Shown here: positions 6,436-11,479 of the stretch, piece after piece
Position numbering within the stretch: position 1 is the first letter of the stretch
How the letters are laid out: each line of letters opens with the position of its first letter
NCBI GenBank assembly: GCA_030740295.1
Contig: JASLXP010001125.1
Span: 1-11,479 of the forward strand
DNA from: Planctomycetota bacterium
GTDB lineage: Bacteria; Planctomycetota; PUPC01; JACPCR01
DNA: 11,479 bases
Direction: 5' to 3'
Notes under the pieces: generated by a model
The model's input: only the letters and a program-made list of their open reading frames with translations
The model's database searches: none
What the model was told of the DNA's origin: nothing
Program-made: the position numbers and the translations under genes

Positions 6436-7464
6436 TCAGAACTTCACACCCAGCTTGATGCTGTTCTGCGGCGCCTCATCCACCTGCTTCCAGGCTTCGA
6501 GTGCTTCATCAAACGGCACGATCGGATCGACGATGTCGTCGGTCTGGAAGCGGCCGTCGCAGAGCATACGCCACGAAGTTTCTTCGAGACGCTGCCAGCT
6601 CCAGCGTGGATGCTCACGGTTGGGGTCGCTGCAGCCGCGGGCAAAAATCAGATTCGGCCGATTGAAGTGGGCCTCGCGACCGAAATCGATCCCGCCTGTG
6701 CATGCCTTGGGATAGGCGACCGCAACCACGTTACCTCCAAACGCGACCCCGCGGATGGCATGGTGCATCGCATGGTAATTACCGCTGACTTCCAGACAGA
6801 CATCGGCGCCCTTTTTTTCAGTAAAAGCTCTCACCTCTCTGCCCGCGTCGCACTGGCTCGAATCCAACGCCTCATCTGCGCCGAGCTTGAGCGCGAGCTC
6901 GCGCCGCCGCGGGATCGGATCGAACGCGATCACTCGCTCAGCGCCCTGTTGCTTCGCACATTGCACGATCATCAAACCGATCGCTCCCATGCCGAAGACC
7001 GCGACGTTATCCCCCAGGCGGACCTGGCCGTCCCGCACCGCGGTCACCGCAAAGCAGAGCGGGTCAAAGCAGACCGATGCCTGCCAGGACATCGAATCCG
7101 GCAGCACCATTATGCCGGCTTCATTGAACGTGCAGATCTCTTTCAGGCTGCCGTGTGAATTTACCCGGTCGCCAACTTTGATCGTGGCCACATCTGATCC
7201 GACTTCGGTCACCTCACCCACAATCTGATTGCCGAGCCCTTGCGGGAAACGGCTCGCCTCTTCCACCTCAACGAACATGCCCCACTCGCGATCAAAGGTC
7301 GAATCCTTGAACGGGCTCATCCCCCTGTACTCGATCATTTCCGTGCCATGCTTGAACGCGCCGAACTCCGCTTTCACCCTGACCTGGTTGGGCTGTAAAT
7401 CGGGAATTTCGTATTCTTGATACTCGGGTGTCCGAACGGCAGTCGCCAATAGCTGTCTGGGCAT
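6436..7464 (-). CDS. Zinc-independent-looking medium-chain dehydrogenase/reductase
   Basis: This is a 342-residue NAD(P)-dependent oxidoreductase of the MDR superfamily. The GroES-like catalytic domain covers about 1-135 and 290-342. The Rossmann domain has GMGAIG at 158-163, and Asp182 at the end of the second strand points to NAD(H) over NADP(H). The catalytic-zinc ligands of classical alcohol dehydrogenases are missing: the usual G-x-C-G-T-D reads AFKHGTE at 36-42, and the usual GHE reads GNQ at 78-80. The four-cysteine structural zinc loop is also absent. The GTE...YRG pattern matches a metal-free MDR subgroup. General annotation pipelines would probably name it zinc-binding alcohol dehydrogenase or threonine dehydrogenase-like, which I consider misleading. 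The start is firm: AGGAG lies 6 bases upstream. It converges with the creatininase-family gene; a sugar or cyclitol alcohol substrate is an inference from that context. Confidence 0.9.
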   Translation of the reverse strand: MPRQLLATAVRTPEYQEYEIPDLQPNQVRVKAEFGAFKHGTEMIEYRGMSPFKDSTFDREWGMFVEVEEASRFPQGLGNQIVGEVTEVGSDVATIKVGDRVNSHGSLKEICTFNEAGIMVLPDSMSWQASVCFDPLCFAVTAVRDGQVRLGDNVAVFGMGAIGLMIVQCAKQQGAERVIAFDPIPRRRELALKLGADEALDSSQCDAGREVRAFTEKKGADVCLEVSGNYHAMHHAIRGVAFGGNVVAVAYPKACTGGIDFGREAHFNRPNLIFARGCSDPNREHPRWSWQRLEETSWRMLCDGRFQTDDIVDPIVPFDEALEAWKQVDEAPQNSIKLGVKF

Positions 7465-7470
7465 GTTAGT

Positions 7471-7475
7471 CTCCT
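7471..7475 (-). promoter_or_regulatory. Ribosome binding site of the dehydrogenase gene
   Basis: On the minus strand AGGAG lies 6 bases before the ATG at 7464, confirming that start. Confidence 0.85.
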
Positions 7476-7699
7476 TGGCAGTAGGTCAAATTTGCATAGA
7501 GTAGAAGAACGGAAGGTGGAACGTTTGTTAATGCAATGTGGGGGTGTAATCCTTCGGCATCCCTCTCCGAACGAATCAAGTGCAGCAAGACGAGTCCCTG
7601 AAGAGCGTCATGGCGCCAGAGTGCAGCCTTACCAAAACAGCCCACATAATTGAAACAAGTTCAGACAAATTACCCGGCATCGTACATCGAACAGCAACC
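7476..7699. other. Divergent intergenic region before the propeller/TPR gene
   Basis: About 220 bases separate the dehydrogenase gene and the exported propeller/TPR gene, so promoters for both are expected here. I cannot identify a strong one. The frame of the downstream gene is open back to a TAA at 7547-7549 and contains an in-frame ATG at 7610, so part of this region could be coding. That extension would put about 30 extra residues before the repeat-encoded segment and is less compatible with the signal peptide. Confidence 0.4.
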
Positions 7700-10600
7700 A
7701 TGAGCATCCAGCATCCAGCATCCAGCATCCAGCATCGCACGCCCCTTACTCATTATTCATTACTCATTACGCTCTCCTGTCTCCTGGCGGCCCTGCCCCG
7801 CACCCACTCCCAGGAGCTTGACAGCCTCGAAGCCGGCCGAGGCACTCTCGCATTCATTCGCCTCGCTGAGCAGGTCACCGCCAGCGTGTACGAAGATTTT
7901 CAGGGACGGGTTTCCCCTGACGGACATTTGCTTGTCTTTGTCTCCGAGCGCTCCGCCAATCTCGATATCTGGCTGCGTTCGCTCGACCCAAACAACACCA
8001 TCCCCGACCGGCAACTCACCTCCGCCACCGCGGCGGATACGATGCCGAGTTGGAGCCCGGACGGCAAGAGTATCGTCTACGTTTCAAACAGCGAAGACAC
8101 CAGGGGCGACATCTGGATTCTGAATCTCAAGGGCACAAAGCCCATTAAGCTCACAGATCGCCGCACGGCAGACAGCGGCCCGAGATGGTCCCCAGACGGC
8201 CGCACCCTCGTCTTTGCATCCCAGTCCCCCGGCACCCCCGAACGACTCTACACCTTCGACCTCAAAGCCAAAAAGCCCAGACTGCTCACGACCATGCAGG
8301 CCCGCAATCCGGCAATCTCACCGGACGGCAAATGGGTTGTCTTTGATTCCACCGAAAACGATCCCACCGGCAACCTCTGGCTCGTCTCTATCGAAGGCGG
8401 CATCCCGACTCAGCTCACCTCCGGCCCCACATACGACATCACGCCGACATTCAGCGCAGGCGGCGCAAATATCCTCTTCACCCGTTTCATCGATGACACC
8501 AATGCGGACGGCCGCCTTGACACATCCGACAACCCAAGCATCTGGAGCCTTCCATACTCAGACTCTCCAGCACACCGATCCTCCCTTCCTCCTGTTCAAC
8601 TCACCAGCAGCGAACATTACTCCGTCTTTCCCGAATCACAGGGCAAGCTTGTTTACTACACGTCAAACGAACGAAACGGGCTCAACATCTGGAAGCTCCC
8701 ACAGGAGGGCCTGCTGCTCACGGACAAAGACCCGGAAACGCAATACCTGATCGCCCAGCGGCTCGAGGAAAACCAGCCACCCAACCGGCACCTTGCTCTC
8801 CTCGCCTGGCGTCGCTTTCTGCGTGATGCAGCACTTCAGCGTCCTGCCGAAGGACAGGCGGGCACGCCGGACCTCACGCCCTTTACTGTCGAAGCCCGCT
8901 TTCGCATGGCCGGCGTTTATCGTCATCTCAACAACCACACAGAATCCGACACGACACTTAAGAGCCTGCTCGACGATTACAAGGCAAATCCGCCGGTCGG
9001 CAATTCGCGCAAATTCATCGGCTTTGCCGAACTTGAGCTCGAGCGAAACCGATTCGAGCAATCCGTTGTAAGCACCAGTAAAGACTCAGAGCTCAGAGGA
9101 AAGCTCCAGCAGTCGATCGACGCGATCGGGAAGATTCGGAAAAAGTACCCCAAAGAAGACGCCATTGGCGCCGCGGCGGCCATCCTACGCGGCCAGCTCT
9201 GGCTGCACCTGCGCGGCGATATTCGGGCGCAGAACAAAGCATTGGCCGCATTCGACGAGGTCAAGCGCGACTTTCCCGATCTCGAGGATCAATGCGCTGA
9301 AGCTCTCTACCGTCGTGCCTCTATCTACGAAAAGCTCGGAGAGAGCCAGCAGCTTGTTAACGCCTATCTCAAGGTCCTCAACGATTACCCCTTCTCAAAA
9401 GAATGGTGCACCAAGGCATCCGAACAAATCATCAGAAAGGTCGCTGCCACCGATGGCACTGCGCACGAGCGCATCCAGAAACTGCGTGACCTGATCGCAA
9501 AACACGCGGACCTCCCCGTCCTGCCCGCCATGGCCCAGCTTCGAATCGGCGACACGTTCTATGACATGACCGAGACCGCCAAAGCCAAGCAGGCATTCAA
9601 GGTTGTTGTCGAAGAATACTCGCATGAGACCAGGCTTATGGCCCGCGCATCGTTCGCCCTGGCCCGCATCTATTACGAAGAAGAGAATTATGAGAAGACT
9701 CTCGAAACTTACACGCAGATTCAAGAGGAGTTTCGCACTGGCAACGAGATGTTCTACCGGCTTGCAAGACAGCGATTCATCCAGCGCAAACTTGAAAAGG
9801 CGGAACGGGACCTTCGGGTCTTTGGGGAGCCCAAAGTCGCCCTCAAGACCTACCTGCAACTGGTGGAATTCGATGACCAGATTGTCGAGGCCCATCGCGG
9901 TGTCGTCGCTGTCTCCGAACTGCTCGACCGTATCCACCAGGCACGCGCCTCCAAACAGGGACGCTCCCTGAAGCATGCAAGCCTGCAGGCTCGATTTCCA
10001 AACCTACTGCAAACCCTCGCAAAATATCAGCAGCGCATGGGCAAGGAGCAGGACGCTGCCTCCAGCGAATACAAATACGTGGCCGCTTACGTCGTCGGAC
10101 TCATTTACACCTACTTCGATCCCGTCGCCTATCTCAACACCGCTATTTCATACCTGCAGCAATCAGCGACCCTGAATTCACAGATGAGTTTTACCCATCA
10201 GACGCTGGGCTTCTGCTACGAGCAGAAGGCATACAAGGGTAAAGGCGGAATGCGCCTCAAAGAGCCGTTAAAGGAATGGTTATATCGCGCACTCGAAGAA
10301 TACCTCATCGCACTTTCGCTTAATGTCGAGTCATTCAACGAGCAGGCCGAGATCGCACTGCTCGTAAATATCGGCAACGGCTTCATGCAGCTCGATGACG
10401 CCCGCCAGGCGTTTCTGTATTACTCGAAAGCATGGCCGCATCAGGAGAAGTATGCCGAGGACAAGAAGAGTCCTTTCGATAACGATGAACGTTCGCTCGC
10501 ATTCCTTGAACGCTTCGGTCAGGCCGCGTTCAAGGCCGACGATCTCGATGCATCCATCCGCAGCCTCAAGCGTGCAGAGGCCCTGGCTCGCAGACCCCTC

Positions 10601-11479
10601 GAGAGTGACCTGAAGGAAGACCAGCGGAGGCAGCGCCTTTCCATCCTCTCGCGCATCCTGGATCGACTGGCCCTCGCACATCAGACCGAAGGCCAGCATG
10701 CGGAAGCGGCAGAGAAATTTATCGAAGTGAGCCGAATGAATGCCGAGCTCGGCAACGACTCCAACCGCTTGAAGGCCGCACGAAATGCAGCACTGAATAT
10801 CTACCGAACCAGCCGGGCCTCTAAAAATCAAGACGAAGAGTCCCTCGTCCTTGCCCTTCAGAATCTCGAAGACGGCCTCGGCAATCTCGATACTTACGCC
10901 AAACAGAAACAGGGCGCCCAAGGAGGCGGTCTGATCAACATCCAGCAGGATGTCGCGCTCTCGGAAGATGTTCAGGCTGCCAGGGGGTTCGACCGCACTG
11001 GAGAGGAGCGCCTCCTTTATACATACATAGGCAAGATTTATCGGGAGTCGCTCGATTACACCAAGGCTATCGACGCCTACCAGCGCAAGCTCAAGCTCTA
11101 CCCCAGCAATACCGAGCCCCGTAACCTGACCGCCCGCGCCGTCATTCAAAATCAGCTCGGCTACTTTCAGTACAAGCTTGGGCAATCAGCAGATGCTATC
11201 AAGAGCTTCGCTGAATCCCTGCGAATCGCTGAACAGTTGCAGAGCTGGCCTGGAGTGGTTCTCAACGCGACCAACCTGGGCCGAATGGCCTGTGAACGGC
11301 TGGCTGATGGGAATCTCCAGACCGCTGAGCTGAGCGGTGCCATAAAAGCCATGCTGAATGCCCTTGATGTGATTCGGCGTGAGAAGCTCGAAACCCACTA
11401 CCAGTTTCGCATCCATCTGTGCAACCAGCTTGGCGTTCTCTACCACCGCCAGGCGCAGAAAGCTTCATCATCAGGGGGC
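7700..11479 (+). CDS. Exported TolB-like propeller protein with long TPR region (3' end outside window)
   Basis: The frame is open from 7550 and has no stop to the window end; from the ATG at 7700 it gives 1260 codons. Residues 2-13 are encoded by a heptamer array. Residues 16-36 form a signal peptide whose hydrophobic core (HYSLLITLSCLLAALP) is partly made from a second heptamer element, with likely cleavage before QELD. Six PD40/WD40-like blades follow at about 67-97, 113-145, 158-190, 201-233, 245-289 and 306-338. Most carry SPDG and end in a D-I-W or L-W motif, as in TolB. Blade 5 has a D-rich insert (DDTNADGRLDTSD) resembling a calcium-binding loop. From about 340 to the end the sequence is helical and TPR-like, with clear units such as ALAAFDEVKRDFP, KTLETYTQIQEEF and KAIDAYQRKLKLYP. 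It probably acts in the periplasm or cell envelope as a protein-binding scaffold. No catalytic domain is seen. No ribosome site is visible, so the start is the least certain part. Confidence 0.85.
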   Translation, partial: MSIQHPASSIQHRTPLTHYSLLITLSCLLAALPRTHSQELDSLEAGRGTLAFIRLAEQVTASVYEDFQGRVSPDGHLLVFVSERSANLDIWLRSLDPNNTIPDRQLTSATAADTMPSWSPDGKSIVYVSNSEDTRGDIWILNLKGTKPIKLTDRRTADSGPRWSPDGRTLVFASQSPGTPERLYTFDLKAKKPRLLTTMQARNPAISPDGKWVVFDSTENDPTGNLWLVSIEGGIPTQLTSGPTYDITPTFSAGGANILFTRFIDDTNADGRLDTSDNPSIWSLPYSDSPAHRSSLPPVQLTSSEHYSVFPESQGKLVYYTSNERNGLNIWKLPQEGLLLTDKDPETQYLIAQRLEENQPPNRHLALLAWRRFLRDAALQRPAEGQAGTPDLTPFTVEARFRMAGVYRHLNNHTESDTTLKSLLDDYKANPPVGNSRKFIGFAELELERNRFEQSVVSTSKDSELRGKLQQSIDAIGKIRKKYPKEDAIGAAAAILRGQLWLHLRGDIRAQNKALAAFDEVKRDFPDLEDQCAEALYRRASIYEKLGESQQLVNAYLKVLNDYPFSKEWCTKASEQIIRKVAATDGTAHERIQKLRDLIAKHADLPVLPAMAQLRIGDTFYDMTETAKAKQAFKVVVEEYSHETRLMARASFALARIYYEEENYEKTLETYTQIQEEFRTGNEMFYRLARQRFIQRKLEKAERDLRVFGEPKVALKTYLQLVEFDDQIVEAHRGVVAVSELLDRIHQARASKQGRSLKHASLQARFPNLLQTLAKYQQRMGKEQDAASSEYKYVAAYVVGLIYTYFDPVAYLNTAISYLQQSATLNSQMSFTHQTLGFCYEQKAYKGKGGMRLKEPLKEWLYRALEEYLIALSLNVESFNEQAEIALLVNIGNGFMQLDDARQAFLYYSKAWPHQEKYAEDKKSPFDNDERSLAFLERFGQAAFKADDLDASIRSLKRAEALARRPLESDLKEDQRRQRLSILSRILDRLALAHQTEGQHAEAAEKFIEVSRMNAELGNDSNRLKAARNAALNIYRTSRASKNQDEESLVLALQNLEDGLGNLDTYAKQKQGAQGGGLINIQQDVALSEDVQAARGFDRTGEERLLYTYIGKIYRESLDYTKAIDAYQRKLKLYPSNTEPRNLTARAVIQNQLGYFQYKLGQSADAIKSFAESLRIAEQLQSWPGVVLNATNLGRMACERLADGNLQTAELSGAIKAMLNALDVIRREKLETHYQFRIHLCNQLGVLYHRQAQKASSSGG
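7703..7736 (+). repeat. AGCATCC heptamer array (4.9 units)
   Basis: Four perfect tandem copies of AGCATCC (7703-7730) are followed by a partial fifth (7731-7736). It begins directly after the assigned ATG and is read as SIQHPAS with period 7/3 codons. Neither strand has a stop codon in any frame, so copy number can change without termination, but a change that is not a multiple of three units would shift the frame. Confidence 0.9.
7744..7771 (-). repeat. TAATGAG heptamer repeat, copy 2 (inverted)
   Basis: On the minus strand this reads CGTAATGAG, two more heptamers and TAAGG, matching 2214-2241 at 27 of 28 bases; the one difference turns the middle unit into TAATGAA. On the plus strand it is in frame inside the propeller/TPR gene and encodes LTHYSLLIT, part of the signal-peptide core. 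It starts 7 bases after the AGCATCC array ends. Confidence 0.85.

Noticed and set aside
6610..7158. Plus-strand open frame of 182 codons opposite the dehydrogenase
   Set aside because: It is fully antisense to a gene with a Rossmann motif and strong ribosome site, and has no family features of its own.
7703..7771. CRISPR array or origin iterons
   Set aside because: Units are 7 bases with no spacers and lie inside coding sequence; no cas, rep or dnaA-type genes or DnaA boxes are near.
8214..8750. Plus-strand 178-codon frame rich in Ser, Pro and Thr
   Set aside because: It is an out-of-frame reading of the propeller blades with low-complexity composition and no domain.
8663..11185. Minus-strand open frames of 132, 193 and 284 codons opposite the propeller/TPR gene
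   Set aside because: The plus-strand frame is continuous with clear propeller and TPR repeats; the antisense frames are shadows of its codon bias.

Overview
The window holds six protein genes and their short intergenic regions on bacterial DNA of moderately high GC content, with codons favouring C/G in the third position. There are no rRNA, tRNA, CRISPR or transposase genes. The mix is a glycyl radical enzyme of anaerobic type, a secreted glycosidase-like protein, a creatininase-family hydrolase, a PHP phosphoesterase, and a very long exported propeller/TPR protein. Together with coding heptamer repeats, this suggests an uncultivated or environmental heterotroph of the PVC / Hydrogenedentes / Sumerlaeota kind. 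That placement is an impression from gene style, not a demonstrated affiliation.

Layout: (1) 28-2232 (+) is a complete glycyl radical enzyme with its cysteine and glycine radical sites; no activating enzyme is in view. (2) 2342-3247 (-) is a PHP-domain metallophosphoesterase, convergent with the first gene. (3) 3316-5343 (-) is a signal-peptide-bearing multidomain protein ending in a glycosidase-like TIM-barrel region. It lies 68 bases upstream of the PHP gene on the same strand, with a hairpin over its stop codon. (4) 5556-6350 (+) is a creatininase-family amidohydrolase with all metal ligands, divergent from gene 3. (5) 6436-7464 (-) is a zinc-free-looking medium-chain dehydrogenase, convergent with gene 4. 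(6) 7700-11479 (+) is an exported protein with a six-bladed TolB-like propeller followed by about 900 residues of TPR-like helices. It has no stop and runs off the window.

Genes 1-5 look like small-molecule and carbohydrate breakdown. The creatininase/dehydrogenase neighbours resemble the pair used in a known cyclitol (inositol) route, and the glycyl radical enzyme could act on a polyol or related compound. The strands alternate, so this is a neighbourhood of related functions at best, not one operon.

The most unusual structure is a set of heptamer repeats. A (TAATGAG)n element ends gene 1 and supplies its stop codon. A near-identical 28-base copy in inverted orientation lies inside the signal peptide of gene 6, next to a second heptamer array (AGCATCC)n that encodes most of that protein's first 13 residues. 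The two inverted copies bracket the 5.5 kb that contains genes 2-5.
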